Shown here: positions 1 to 7,922 of the stretch, one piece after another
Layout: each line of letters opens with the position of its first letter
Position numbering within the stretch: the first letter of the stretch is position 1
Source of the DNA: an uncultured Streptomyces sp.
Lineage (GTDB): Bacteria > Actinomycetota > Actinomycetes > Streptomycetales > Streptomycetaceae
NCBI GenBank assembly: GCA_946480485.1
Contig: CAMLJW010000083.1
Location: forward strand, 1-15,198
Length of the DNA stretch: 15,198 nt
Direction of reading: 5' to 3'
Notes under the pieces: generated by a model
Told to the model about the DNA's origin: nothing
Databases searched by the model: none
The model's input: only the letters and a program-made list of their open reading frames with translations
Made by a program: the position numbers and the translations under genes

Positions 1-218
1 AGGACCAGCGTGCACAGCGTGATGCCCAGCTGCGCGGCCGCCATCAGGGCGGACACGTGCTCCAGCCCCCACAGCACGCTGCGCGCCCGCCCATCGCCCT
101 CTTCCGCATGGGGCTCGATCTGGCTTCGGCGCACGGAGATCAGTGCGAACTCGGCGCCGACGAAGAAGGCGTTCACGACGAGCGTCGCCAGACCGATCAG
201 CAGTTGTACGGCGGTCAT
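1..218 (-). CDS. CNNM-domain (HlyC/CorC-type) membrane protein, 5' part only
   Basis: Only the first 72 codons lie in the window; the gene runs off the left edge. The start ATG overlaps the TGA of the upstream gene by four bases (ATGA), so translation is probably coupled. The visible protein opens with a hydrophobic segment (about residues 4-22) containing NAFFVGAEFALISVRRSQIE, a typical CNNM/DUF21 start, and then reaches the second membrane region with AAAQLGITLCTLV. It is a paralogue of the gene just upstream: both carry the AEF(A/S)L and AQLGIT motifs. CNNM-CBS-CorC proteins are linked in other bacteria to Mg2+/Co2+ export or membrane integrity. The old name haemolysin is not evidence of toxin activity. 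Family assignment is firm; the transported ion is unknown. Confidence 0.88.
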   Translation of the reverse strand, partial: MTAVQLLIGLATLVVNAFFVGAEFALISVRRSQIEPHAEEGDGRARSVLWGLEHVSALMAAAQLGITLCTLV

Positions 219-1543
219 CGCGCTTCCTCCTGCTCGGCGAGCGGCGCGTGCAGCAGCACACGTGCGGCCCGGTGTCCCGAGGCTTGCGTCACGTCGAGGC
301 GCCAGCCGACGACCTCGACGGTGTCACCGACGGCGGGAATGCGGCCGAGCTCGGACGCGACAAGCCCCGCCAGCGTCTCGTAAGGCCCCTCGGGCACCCG
401 CAGTCCGACCCGTGCGAGCTGGTCGGCGCGGGCCCCGCCGTCGGCCTCGTACAGCGCCCGGCCGTCGTCGTCCTTGCCGGCCGCGGCCAGGTCGGGCGTC
501 TCCTGCGGGTCGTGCTCGTCCCGCACCTCGCCGACGACCTCCTCGACGATGTCCTCCAGGGTGGCGACCCCGGCGGTGCCGCCGTACTCGTCGATGACGA
601 CGGCCATCGTGCGTTTGCCGGACAGCCGGTCCAGGAGCCGGTCGACGGTCAGTGTCTCCGGTACGAGGAGGGCTTCGCGCATCAGCCCCGAGACCGGGAG
701 ACGGGCCCGCCGCTCGGCGGGTACGGCCAGCACGTCCTTGATGTGTGCGACGCCCACGACCGAGTCGAGGTTGCCGCGGTAGACCGGGAACCTGGACAGC
801 CCCGTCGCCCGCGTCGCGTTCGCCACGTCCTCGCAGGTCGCCTGGGCGTCGAGGGCCATGACCCGCACCCGCGGCGTCATCACGTTCTCCGCGGTGAGGT
901 CCGCGAGGTTCAGCGTGCGAACGAACAGCTCGGCGGTGTCGGGCTCCAGGGCACCCTGCTTCGCGGAGTGCCGGGCGAGGGCGACGAGCTCCTGCGGTCC
1001 GCGGGCCGAGGCCAGCTCCTCGGAGGGCTCGATGCCGAAGCGGCGCACAACACGGTTCGCGGTGTTGTTGAGGTGGGCGATGAAGGGGCGGAACAGCGCA
1101 GTGAACCAGCGCTGCGGCGTCGCCACCCGCTTCGCCACGGCGAGCGGCGAGGAAATCGCCCAGTTCTTGGGCACGAGTTCGCCGACGACCATCAGGAGGA
1201 CCGTCGACAGACCCGTACCGATGACCAGCGCGACGGACGAGGCCGCCGAGGTCGGCATGCCGACCGCCTTCAGCGGACCCGCGATCAGCCTGGCGATGGA
1301 CGGCTCCGCGAGCATACCGACGATCAGATTGGTGACGGTGATGCCGAGCTGCGCACCGGACAGCTGGAAGGTGAGATTCCGTACTGCCTTGAGGGCGCCC
1401 GAAGCACCCACCTCGCCGCGCTCGGCGGCCCGCTCCAGCTCACTGCGCTCGACGGTGGTCAGTGAGAACTCCGCCGCCACGAACGCGCCACAGGCCAGTG
1501 AGAGCAGAACGGCCACCCCGAGGAGCAGCACTTCCATCAGCAT
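215..1543 (-). CDS. CNNM / CBS-pair / CorC_HlyC-domain membrane protein
   Basis: A 442-residue integral membrane protein of the CNNM (HlyC/CorC) family, the usual length. The N-terminal CNNM domain (about 1-180) has AAEFSLTTVERSELE near residue 23, AQLGIT near 64 and the conserved GELVPKNWAI turn at 121-130. A CBS pair follows at about 220-340, with VMTPR at 221-225, SRFPVYRG at 250-257 and the hallmark IDEYGGTAGVATLEDIVEE from 317. A C-terminal CorC_HlyC domain covers about 355-440. I chose the ATG at 1543 because GGGGGTGA lies just upstream and the hydrophobic helix begins at once; an in-frame GTG at 1654 would add 37 polar residues with a badly spaced Shine-Dalgarno. Homologues are linked to divalent cation efflux, with CBS domains sensing nucleotide or Mg-ATP; the ion here is not known. 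The stop overlaps the next paralogue, making a tandem pair. Confidence 0.92.
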   Translation of the reverse strand: MLMEVLLLGVAVLLSLACGAFVAAEFSLTTVERSELERAAERGEVGASGALKAVRNLTFQLSGAQLGITVTNLIVGMLAEPSIARLIAGPLKAVGMPTSAASSVALVIGTGLSTVLLMVVGELVPKNWAISSPLAVAKRVATPQRWFTALFRPFIAHLNNTANRVVRRFGIEPSEELASARGPQELVALARHSAKQGALEPDTAELFVRTLNLADLTAENVMTPRVRVMALDAQATCEDVANATRATGLSRFPVYRGNLDSVVGVAHIKDVLAVPAERRARLPVSGLMREALLVPETLTVDRLLDRLSGKRTMAVVIDEYGGTAGVATLEDIVEEVVGEVRDEHDPQETPDLAAAGKDDDGRALYEADGGARADQLARVGLRVPEGPYETLAGLVASELGRIPAVGDTVEVVGWRLDVTQASGHRAARVLLHAPLAEQEEAR

Positions 1544-1722
1544 CGGGTCACCCCCGTCCATGGTCGGCCGGGGACGGCAGGACCGCACGATGCCGTCGCG
1601 GCGTGACACTGTGCTGCTGGGGACTGGGAGGCTCGCCCATGGGCGGACGCTCACACCTTTCCTGAGGTAGGTGAGGACTTGATCCCCTCATAGTAAAGGG
1701 TCGGCAAAACCGCGTGCTCCGG

Positions 1723-1987
1723 TCATGTGTCGAGCGGCTTCAACCACCGATGCCAGCGCTCCTCGGGCGCGTACCCGGCCGCTCGCCACGCATGTTGCCC
1801 GGTCTCGTTCCGCTGCAACGCCATGCCGTCGGCACGGCGTCCGCCCAGGCGTACGAACCGTTCCTCGACCGCGGCGAGGAACGCCGAACCGATGCCCCGC
1901 CGCCGCTGCGCCGGCGAACGGGTCCGCCGCGAGGGACTCCCGTGTCGGCCGGCGCGCAGGGTGGCTTCGTGTGTGCGGACCTGTGGC
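1723..1987 (-). pseudogene. 3' remnant of a GNAT-family N-acetyltransferase
   Basis: Reading the minus strand to the TGA at 1725-1723 gives a clear GNAT C-terminal half: the acetyl-CoA-binding motif RRRGIGSAFLAAVEERF, then NETGQHAWRAAGYAPEERW, the usual last helix and strand with the Asn and Tyr found near the end of many GNAT folds. Upstream of the RRRGIG motif the sequence stops resembling the family (low-complexity Arg/Ser/Pro), and no start codon with a ribosome site gives the missing first half. I infer a truncated gene whose 5' part was lost when the flanking insert arrived. It lies upstream of the CNNM pair in the same direction. The recognisable part ends near 1925; the limit at 1987 is a guess. 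No substrate can be suggested. Confidence 0.6.
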
Positions 1988-1988
1988 C

Positions 1989-2020
1989 ATGGCTGCTCCG
2001 AAAAAGTACCCCAAGACCGC
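1989..2020 (+). mobile_element. possible IS3-type OrfA start fragment
   Basis: A plus-strand ATG at 1989 reads MAAPKKYP, which resembles the first residues of many actinobacterial IS3-family OrfA transposases (MAAPxKYPxELRxRA). The similarity stops after eight residues and no helix-turn-helix follows, so at most this is a scar. It lies where the GNAT gene is broken and at the outer edge of the one-carbon gene block. Eight residues can match by chance, so confidence is low. Confidence 0.2.
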
Positions 2021-2109
2021 GGAGTCAGGGCAGATTCGCGGCTGTCAGGCGACCTGGATCTGTCGGCTGCTGGAGGCTGACTGTGATCCGTGTGCGAACC
2101 TCAGACAGA

Positions 2110-2961
2110 TCAGCGCAGTTTGCTCTCCGCGATCGAGACCACGTTGGCGAGCAGCATCGCGCGGGTCATCGGACCCACACCACCCGGGTTCGGTGAGACC
2201 CAGCCGGCCACGTCCCAGACGTCCCGGGCGACATCGCCGGTGACCTTGCCGTCCACGCGAGAGACACCCACGTCGAGTACGGCAGAACCCGGCTTCACCA
2301 TGTCGCCGGTGATGACGCCCGGCACGCCGGCAGCAGCCACCACGATGTCCGCCCTGCGTACGTGCGCGGCCAGGTCGATTGTGCCCGTGTGGCACAGCGT
2401 GACGGTGGCGTTCTCCGAACGACGGGTGAGCAGCAGGCCGAGCGGGCGACCGACGGTCACACCGCGCCCGACCACGACCACCTCCGCGCCCGCGATCGGG
2501 ACGTCGTGGCGACGGAGCAGTTCGACGATGCCGTACGGCGTGCACGGCAGTGGCGCCTCGGTACCGAGGACGAGCCAGCCAAGGTTCGTCGGGTGCAGGC
2601 CGTCGGCGTCCTTGGCGGGATCGACAAGGCCCAGCACGCGATTCTCGTCGCGACCGCGCGGAAGCGGGAGCTGCACGATGTAGCCGGTGCACGCCGGGTT
2701 CTCGTTGAGAGCGCCGACGGCGTCCTCGATCGCCTCCTGAGAGGCGGTCTCGGGCAGATCGACGCGGATCGACTTGATGCCGACCTCGGCGCAGTCTTTG
2801 TGTTTGCCGTTGACGTACCACCGCGAGCCCGGGTCGTCACCGACCAGCACAGTGCCGAGACCCGGCACGATCCCCCTCTCGAGCAGTGCCGCGATGCGGA
2901 CCTTGAGCTCGTCCTTGATCGCCGCAGCGGTGGCGATGCCATCCAGTTTCTGTGCAGTCAT
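2110..2961 (-). CDS. folD: FolD: methylene-THF dehydrogenase / methenyl-THF cyclohydrolase
   Basis: A bifunctional cytosolic enzyme of 283 residues, the normal FolD size. It oxidises 5,10-methylene-THF to methenyl-THF with NADP and hydrolyses that to 10-formyl-THF. Visible motifs: catalytic Tyr49 and Lys53 in [13 protein letters not shown] at 97-101, DGLHPTNLG at 120-128, CTPYG at 140-144, the dinucleotide-binding [13 protein letters not shown] starting at 164, TVTLCHTGT, and [11 protein letters not shown] near the end. I prefer the ATG at 2961 (MTAQKLDG, the usual FolD opening, with AAGGA eight bases upstream) over the in-frame ATG at 2970. The gene sits 194 bases after the fdhF-like gene and near purU and a GcvT-like gene, which suggests a dedicated copy for C1 oxidation rather than the housekeeping one. 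That last point is inference. Confidence 0.95.
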   Translation of the reverse strand: MTAQKLDGIATAAAIKDELKVRIAALLERGIVPGLGTVLVGDDPGSRWYVNGKHKDCAEVGIKSIRVDLPETASQEAIEDAVGALNENPACTGYIVQLPLPRGRDENRVLGLVDPAKDADGLHPTNLGWLVLGTEAPLPCTPYGIVELLRRHDVPIAGAEVVVVGRGVTVGRPLGLLLTRRSENATVTLCHTGTIDLAAHVRRADIVVAAAGVPGVITGDMVKPGSAVLDVGVSRVDGKVTGDVARDVWDVAGWVSPNPGGVGPMTRAMLLANVVSIAESKLR

Positions 2962-3011
2962 CACTTGCATCCTTCATCCCGGGGAGTTGGGGTGGCACGC
3001 CGTATGTGCCG

Positions 3012-3054
3012 CTCGGCTGCCTGAGCAGTGGGACGGCAGGGGGCAGGCGCCGAG
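3012..3054 (-). other. imperfect hairpin between fdhF-like gene and folD
   Basis: The arms ctcggctgcctg (3012-3023) and caggcgccgag (3044-3054) pair with one bulged base across a 20-base loop. It lies in the 194-base gap between the fdhF-like stop and the folD start. It might trim readthrough or stabilise an mRNA end. No U-tract is present and the loop is long, so the role is uncertain. I see no other gene in this gap. Confidence 0.25.
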
Positions 3055-3155
3055 TCAGGGCGACCGACGTGGGCCCGCACGGAAGAGACTCCGCCGTAGC
3101 ACGTGTCGGTGCCATCGCGATGTCGTCGCCCGGTCTCCGCTCTGCGCCCACTTCG

Positions 3156-5456
3156 TCAGCCTGCCGCCGATTCGAATCGCACGATGACGCCTTTCGAAGT
3201 TGGGGTATTGCTGACCTCGGCTACGCTGTCGAGCGGAACCAGTACGTTCGTCTCCGGGTAGTACGCTGCGGCCGATCCGCGCGAGGCCGGGTATGCAACC
3301 AAGCGGAAACCCTCCGCCCGCCGCTCGACACCGTCGTGCCATACGCTCACGATGTCGACCACGTCGCCCTCGGCGAACCCAAGCTCCGCGATATCGACTG
3401 GGTGGACCATGACGATCCTGCGAGCGCTGTGGATGCCCCGGTAGCGGTCGTCCATGGCGTACGGGATCGTGTTCCACTGATCGTGTGATCGCAGGGACTG
3501 CAGCACCAAGTGGCCCGGCGGGGCCTGCATCCAGGTCAGCTCATTGCGTGTGAATACGGCCCTACCCGATGGAGTCGGGTAGACCCCCGAGTTGACCGGG
3601 TTGGGCAATGTGAAGCCACCTGGCTTCCTGATCCGCTCATTGAAGTCATCGAATCCCGGTACCACGCGGGCGATCCGGTCGCGGATCAGGTCGTAGTCCT
3701 GCTCGAAAAGGGCCCACGGGACAGTCGACCGCTGACCCAGGGTTCGCTGCGCCAGCCGAGCGATGATCGCCACCTCGCTGAGCAGTTGGGGGGATGCGGG
3801 CTCCAGCTTGCCGCGGGAAGCGTGGACTGCGCTCATGGAGTCCTCGACCGTGACGAACTGCTCGCCCGTGGCCTGGATGTCGCGGTCACTGCGACCTAGA
3901 GTCGGCAGGATCAGCGCGGTCTCGCCCGTGACGGTGTGCGACCGGTTGAGCTTCGTCGACACCTGCACGGTCAGGCTGCAATTACGCAGCGCCGCCTCTG
4001 TCATGTCGCTGTCCGACATCGCACGCACGAAGTTGCCGGCCACGCCGACGAATACCCGCGCCTTTCCGTCACGCATCGCTCGAACCGCGTTGACGGAATC
4101 GAAGCCGTGCTTGCGGGGAGGAGCGAAGCCGAACTCCGTCGCCAGCCTGTCAAGGAACGCGTCGGGCATCCGCTCCCAGATGCCCATCGTTCGGTCGCCC
4201 TGGACGTTCGAGTGGCCGCGGACGGGGCAGACGCCGGCGCCGGGCTTGCCGATGTTGCCGCGCAGCATCAGGAAGTTGACAACCTCGCGGATGGTCGGGA
4301 CACCGTGCTTCTGCTGGGTCAGCCCCATCGCCCAGCACACGATGACCGAGCCGCTCGCCAGTACGCTCTCGTGCACTCTCTCGATCTCGTCACGGGTGAG
4401 CCCGGTCGCCTCGAGCACGTCCTCCCACGTCACCATCCGGGAGTAATCGGCGAAGGCGTCAAAGCCGGTCGTGTAGCGCTCAATGTACTCCAGGTCGAGC
4501 ACGCCCCCGCTCGAGGCGGCTTCCGCCTCGAGCAGGAGCCGGTTGAGCATCTGGAACAGGGCTAGGTCGCCACCCGGTCGGATGTGGAGGAACTGGTCGG
4601 TGATCTTCGTGCCCCGACCGACTATCCCAGCGGGGCGCTGCGGGTTCTTGAACCTCATCAGCCCGGCCTCAGGGAGGGTGTTGACGGCGATCACGCGACC
4701 GCCGTTGCGCTTGGTCACTTCGAGAGCGGAGAGCATGCGCGGATGGTTGGTGCCGGGGTTCTGGCCAACCACGAACACGAGGTCGGCGTTGTAGATGTCC
4801 TCGAGTTGGACGCTGCCCTTGCCGATACCGAGCGTCTCCCCGAGCGCGGCGCCGCTCGACTCGTGGCACATGTTGGAGCAGTCCGGCAGGTTGTTCGTGC
4901 CAAAGGCTCGCGCGAAGAGCTGCAGCAGGAACGCGGCCTCGTTGTTGAGGCGCCCCGACACATAGAAGAGCGCCTCGTCGGGCGAGTCCAGCCCGTTGAG
5001 CTCGTCCGCCATCAGTGTGAAGGCATCGTCCCAGGCGATCGGCTTGTAGTGGGTCGCGCCGGGGCGCTTGACCATTGGCTCAGTGAGCCGGCCCTGCTGG
5101 TTGAGCCAGTAGTCCGACATGCCGTTGAGCTCGTCGACGGAGTACCGTGCGAAGAAGTCACCGGTGATCCTGCGACTGGTCGCCTCGTCGTTAATGTGCT
5201 TGGCGCCGTTCTCGCAGTACTCGTTCATGTGCCGGTGGTCGGGCTCCGGCCACGCACACCCCGGACAGTCGATACCGCCGGCCTGGTTCAGGTTCAGCAA
5301 TGTCAGCGCGGTGCGCTTCATCGAGGTCTGTCCCAGCGAGTACTCAATCGCCTTGCGCACCGCAGGCACGCCTGCGGCACATGTTTTCGGCGGCGTCACG
5401 TTCAAGCACTCGACGGGTTCATCAGTCTCTTGCCAGCCTTCGCGCGACCTCTTCAA
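3156..5456 (-). CDS. FdhF/YdeP-family molybdopterin oxidoreductase (formate dehydrogenase-like)
   Basis: A 766-residue molybdopterin enzyme, close in length and motif order to E. coli YdeP. The N-terminal DCPGCAWPEPDH holds Cys64 and Cys67 with Cys81 in CENGAK, likely ligands of one 4Fe-4S cluster. DCSNMCHESSG follows at 191-201, where Cys196 takes the place of the metal-bound Cys/Sec of formate dehydrogenases. Further on are GQNPGTNHPRM (230-240), GNIGKPGAGVCPVRGHSNVQ, ATKLNRSH-type and MDDRYRG motifs, and a C-terminal molydop-binding domain. No signal peptide is seen, so it is probably cytosolic. The start is TTG with GGAGGG six bases upstream. Its position after purU and before folD suggests it oxidises formate to CO2. 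However, the YdeP branch has no firmly proven substrate, and no beta or gamma subunit, NAD-binding partner or fdhD is present here. The family call is firm; formate as substrate is inferred from context. Confidence 0.9.
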   Translation of the reverse strand: MKRSREGWQETDEPVECLNVTPPKTCAAGVPAVRKAIEYSLGQTSMKRTALTLLNLNQAGGIDCPGCAWPEPDHRHMNEYCENGAKHINDEATSRRITGDFFARYSVDELNGMSDYWLNQQGRLTEPMVKRPGATHYKPIAWDDAFTLMADELNGLDSPDEALFYVSGRLNNEAAFLLQLFARAFGTNNLPDCSNMCHESSGAALGETLGIGKGSVQLEDIYNADLVFVVGQNPGTNHPRMLSALEVTKRNGGRVIAVNTLPEAGLMRFKNPQRPAGIVGRGTKITDQFLHIRPGGDLALFQMLNRLLLEAEAASSGGVLDLEYIERYTTGFDAFADYSRMVTWEDVLEATGLTRDEIERVHESVLASGSVIVCWAMGLTQQKHGVPTIREVVNFLMLRGNIGKPGAGVCPVRGHSNVQGDRTMGIWERMPDAFLDRLATEFGFAPPRKHGFDSVNAVRAMRDGKARVFVGVAGNFVRAMSDSDMTEAALRNCSLTVQVSTKLNRSHTVTGETALILPTLGRSDRDIQATGEQFVTVEDSMSAVHASRGKLEPASPQLLSEVAIIARLAQRTLGQRSTVPWALFEQDYDLIRDRIARVVPGFDDFNERIRKPGGFTLPNPVNSGVYPTPSGRAVFTRNELTWMQAPPGHLVLQSLRSHDQWNTIPYAMDDRYRGIHSARRIVMVHPVDIAELGFAEGDVVDIVSVWHDGVERRAEGFRLVAYPASRGSAAAYYPETNVLVPLDSVAEVSNTPTSKGVIVRFESAAG

Positions 5457-5462
5457 CTCGTG

Positions 5463-5468
5463 CCCTCC
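5463..5468 (-). promoter_or_regulatory. ribosome binding site for a TTG start
   Basis: GGAGGG on the minus strand sits six bases before the TTG at 5456. No in-frame ATG or GTG near the conserved N-terminus has a comparable site, and starting here gives the family's expected N-terminal length, so this site decides the start of the fdhF-like gene. Confidence 0.7.
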
Positions 5469-5507
5469 ATGTCACACTGGCGTCGAACAACGTTCACCGG
5501 GGAAGCA

Positions 5508-5541
5508 GTCAGCTCTCGGCCGACACTTCCCGAGAGCTGAC
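5508..5541. promoter_or_regulatory. perfect 12-bp inverted repeat upstream of the fdhF-like gene
   Basis: The arms gtcagctctcgg (5508-5519) and ccgagagctgac (5530-5541) are exact reverse complements around a 10-base spacer, ending about 50 bases upstream of the TTG start. It could be an operator for a dimeric regulator, with half-sites about two helical turns apart, or an RNA hairpin in the leader. No U-run follows on either strand and the arms are not very GC-heavy, which favours a protein-binding site. The function is not proven. Confidence 0.45.
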
Positions 5542-5588
5542 GCCGCGTCGCCTCATCCACGATCAGTGAATCGCGGACCGATCTCGGA

Positions 5589-5624
5589 CTCATGGCGGAG
5601 CGGCCAGGACCGCTCCGCCATGAG
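5589..5624 (-). terminator. strong hairpin after purU, likely terminator
   Basis: A perfect 15-bp inverted repeat, ctcatggcggagcgg (5589-5603) and ccgctccgccatgag (5610-5624), surrounds a six-base loop. It begins about 70 bases after the purU stop. It has no U-tract, which is common among streptomycete terminators. It probably ends the gcvT-purU transcript, so the fdhF-like gene may have its own promoter in the remaining gap. An attenuator or mRNA-stabilising role is also possible. Confidence 0.5.
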
Positions 5625-5692
5625 CATGCTGCGGGAACAACCCCGACGGCCCGCGAACGGATCAATCGGAGCAGCGCCTACTCACGGCCACC

Positions 5693-6589
5693 TCAGAAAA
5701 CGACCGTGGTATTGCCGTGTCGAAGCACACGGTCCTCGCAGTGCCAGCCGACCGCCCGCGCAAGGACAGTCCGCTCCACGTCGGCGCCAAGCCGCGTCAG
5801 CGCAGCAACATCATGGCGATGGCTCACGCGGTTGACGTCCTGTTCGATGATGGGCCCTTCGTCGAGCTCCTCGGTGACGTAGTGGGCGGTCGCTCCGATG
5901 ATCTTGACACCGCGTTCCCGCGCCCGCCCGTATGGCCCGGCACCGGCAAACGCCGGCAGGAAGGAGTGGTGGATGTTGATCACGGGGACGCCGACCTGCC
6001 GCAAGAAGTCGCCCGACAGGATCTGCATGTAGCGGGCGAGCACGACCAGGTCGCACTTGCCGTCGAGGACCTCGAGCAGTTGTCGCTCCGCTTCCGGCTT
6101 GCCGCTCTTGGCCACCGGGATGTGATGGAACGGAAGCCCAAGCGCCTCGACGGCCGCGCGGTGGTCCGCGTGGTTGGAGGCGACCAGCACGACCTCCGCT
6201 TCCAGCTCGTTGCGTCGCCACCGATACAGGAGATCCTGAAGGCAGTGGTCTGCCCTGGACACCAAGATCGCCACTCGCTTGGGACGGGCCGGGTTCCCGA
6301 ACCGCCAAGTCATGCCGAATCGCTCAGCGACCACGCCGAAGCGCTCCGCAAGGCCTTCGATTACTTCGTCGATCCCGGCAAACTCCATGCGGAGGTAGAA
6401 GGTGCCGTCGAACGGGTCGGACGAGTATTGATCTGACTGGATGATGTTGGCCCCAGCGTCGTGCAAGAACCGTGAGACTGCGGAGACGATCCCGGGCTGA
6501 TCCGGACACGAGGCGACGAGCCGACGCCTCGAAAGTGCTTTCGGATTCGTCCCGGCCGGGGCCTCCAGGAGTGTTCTGGTCGAGTTCAC
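5693..6589 (-). CDS. purU: PurU: formyltetrahydrofolate deformylase
   Basis: Hydrolyses 10-formyl-THF to THF and formate in the cytosol. The 298-residue protein has an N-terminal ACT domain (about 22-95; [21 protein letters not shown]) and a C-terminal formyltransferase-fold domain (about 103-290). The catalytic triad of the PurN/PurU fold is visible: Asn205 and His207 in [11 protein letters not shown], and Asp243 in [13 protein letters not shown]. The GTG start overlaps the upstream methyltransferase stop (GTGA), with AGAGG before it, so the two are translationally coupled. In E. coli PurU balances THF pools and is allosterically set by Gly and Met through the ACT domain. Here the coupling to a THF-charging enzyme suggests a catabolic role that frees THF. 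A hairpin follows the gene. Confidence 0.95.
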   Translation of the reverse strand: MNSTRTLLEAPAGTNPKALSRRRLVASCPDQPGIVSAVSRFLHDAGANIIQSDQYSSDPFDGTFYLRMEFAGIDEVIEGLAERFGVVAERFGMTWRFGNPARPKRVAILVSRADHCLQDLLYRWRRNELEAEVVLVASNHADHRAAVEALGLPFHHIPVAKSGKPEAERQLLEVLDGKCDLVVLARYMQILSGDFLRQVGVPVINIHHSFLPAFAGAGPYGRARERGVKIIGATAHYVTEELDEGPIIEQDVNRVSHRHDVAALTRLGADVERTVLARAVGWHCEDRVLRHGNTTVVF

Positions 6590-7698
6590 GAGCGAGGCCT
6601 CTTTTTCTCGGGGTCGTAGGCGGGGTGGCTTTTGTGGACGACAGCGCCCAACAGGGAACCTCCACAGGCGACGTCGAGCCGCGTCCCGGGCAGGGCGAGC
6701 GGAGCCTCGACGATCGCCAGGGCGATGGGGCCGGCGTACGGGCTGATCGTCGGGCTCGTGAGTGTGCCTACCGGCTCGCCCTCCCGTGTCAGCGCTGCTC
6801 CGTACTCGGGCAGCTCCTCACTGTCCAGCTTGAGCGTGGTCAGCCGGTAACGCCGCGGTTCCGGCTCGAGAGCGGCGAGCACGTCTCTTCCAAGGAAGTC
6901 TCGACGAAGGTCGATGAGATGGTCGAACGAGACGTCGTACGGGGTGTACGTGTGCTCCGGATAGTCGGTGTCCGTCACGATGATGCCGGACTCGATCCGC
7001 ACCGACTCGATCGCCGTAAGTCCGTAGGGACGGGCGTCGGTCTCGCGCAGGAGTCCCCGAAGGAGATCCGGCGCGACATCCGGCCGGCAGAACAGCTCGT
7101 AGCCGAGCTCGCCGGAGACACCTGTGCGTGAGAGCCACACCGGAACGCCCGCGACGGTTACCTGCTCGGGATAGAAGCGGAACCACCCCAGCCGAGTGAG
7201 GTCGGCGTCCGTGATGGACGCAAGCGCCTCGCGCGATCCCGGTCCCTGGAAGAAGAGGTGCGGCAGATCCTCAGTGATGTACTCGATCTGAACGTCCAGG
7301 TCGCTGGTCGCATTCGCAAAGTGCTCGGCGCGTGTGTTCTTGTTGGTCATCACCCAGAGGTGATCGCTGGCGAGCTTGAACACCGTGCCATCGTCGATCA
7401 TTCGGCCGTCGGCGTCACAGAAGGCGCCGTAGCGCACCTGCCCAACTGCTGCACCGATGATGTTGTTCGTATGCACGCGCTGTGCGGCCACCTCTGCATC
7501 GGGGCCGCGGAATTCCCATTTGTTGATCGGTGACGCGTCGAAGACCGCCACACTCTCCCGCTGGGCGCGGTACTCCGCGTCGACATTACCGAAATGGTCG
7601 GGCCACAGCGAGCCGAACAGCTCAGTGAACTCAGCGCCTAGTTCCGTCGTGACATCGTGGAACGGCGTCTTACGCGCCGCGGACTGGCTCGTCTCCAT
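6586..7698 (-). CDS. stand-alone GcvT/DmdA-type THF-dependent methyltransferase
   Basis: A 370-residue member of the aminomethyltransferase (GcvT, DmdA, sarcosine/dimethylglycine oxidase C-domain) family. The THF-binding folate_gcvT domain covers about 40-275, with [17 protein letters not shown], the acidic pair Asp102-Asp103 in MIDDGTVF (matching the catalytic Asp region of GcvT), QGPGSREAL at 151 and [13 protein letters not shown] at 191-203, then IESVRIESG at 230. A GCV_T C-terminal barrel covers about 285-360. Length is close to both GcvT and DmdA. AGGAAGG lies just before the ATG. No genes for glycine cleavage P, H or L proteins are nearby, so it is probably not part of that system. The next gene overlaps it by four bases (purU). 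The likely job is moving a methyl or methylene group from an N-, O- or S-methylated compound to THF; the substrate is unknown. Confidence 0.88.
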   Translation of the reverse strand: METSQSAARKTPFHDVTTELGAEFTELFGSLWPDHFGNVDAEYRAQRESVAVFDASPINKWEFRGPDAEVAAQRVHTNNIIGAAVGQVRYGAFCDADGRMIDDGTVFKLASDHLWVMTNKNTRAEHFANATSDLDVQIEYITEDLPHLFFQGPGSREALASITDADLTRLGWFRFYPEQVTVAGVPVWLSRTGVSGELGYELFCRPDVAPDLLRGLLRETDARPYGLTAIESVRIESGIIVTDTDYPEHTYTPYDVSFDHLIDLRRDFLGRDVLAALEPEPRRYRLTTLKLDSEELPEYGAALTREGEPVGTLTSPTISPYAGPIALAIVEAPLALPGTRLDVACGGSLLGAVVHKSHPAYDPEKKRPRS

Positions 7699-7876
7699 GA
7701 GCCTTCCTTTCTGTAACAGTCAAGCCTGGTGACCTTCACGCCCCCGCACGTCGGCCGCACTCGTCTGACTAAAATGAGGCGGTGCCCTTGCGGCTCCCTG
7801 GCAGCGTGACCAGCCAGAGCGGCCTCGAAGAGCGAATGCATCGTGCCAACCCCGGATTCGGGAAGGCGTGACGCTA

Positions 7877-7922
7877 CTTCTCTGGTTTTCGCTTCTTCTT
7901 CTGCTGCTTTTTCTTCTGCTTC
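7877..7922 (-). repeat. low-complexity purine-rich tract after the P450 remnant
   Basis: The minus strand here is almost all A and G with GAAGCAGAAGAAAAAGCAGC-like GAA/GCA units, very unlike the surrounding GC-rich DNA. In the frame that runs on from the frameshifted P450 heme region it would encode a Lys-rich tail (KQKKKQQKKKRK) ending at TAG. It may be slippage-expanded junk or a junction scar. The rest of 7699-7876 shows no gene that I can support. Confidence 0.5.

Noticed and set aside
143..1465. Long plus-strand open frame opposite the CNNM gene
   Set aside because: Shadow frame caused by high GC; the translation is Arg/Gly/Asp-rich with no domain, whereas the minus frame has all family motifs.
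1634..1645. 12-bp palindrome cgcccatgggcg upstream of the CNNM gene
   Set aside because: Short and GC-rich with no spacer; this length is expected by chance in such DNA, and no promoter elements align with it.
2837..3151. Possible small gene between the fdhF-like gene and folD
   Set aside because: The frame runs into folD in a different frame, the residues show no family, and no Shine-Dalgarno is seen.
3562..3582. 8-bp hairpin ctacccga/tcgggtag in the fdhF-like gene
   Set aside because: It encodes the conserved YPTPSG motif of the molydop-binding domain, so the protein constraint explains it.
4509..4533. Perfect 11-bp inverted repeat with a 3-base loop inside the fdhF-like gene
   Set aside because: It lies wholly in coding sequence, where it encodes LEAEAAS in a Glu/Ala-rich stretch; in high-GC genes such repeats arise from repeated GAG/GCC-type codons. 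It could pause transcription, but nothing supports that.
7638..7841. 67-residue minus frame upstream of and overlapping the methyltransferase start
   Set aside because: It ends inside the methyltransferase in another frame, has no similarity I can recognise and no good ribosome site.
7699..7876. Riboswitch (glycine, SAM or THF type) before the methyltransferase
   Set aside because: I looked for a structured leader and found only short, weak stems and none of the conserved cores I know for these classes.
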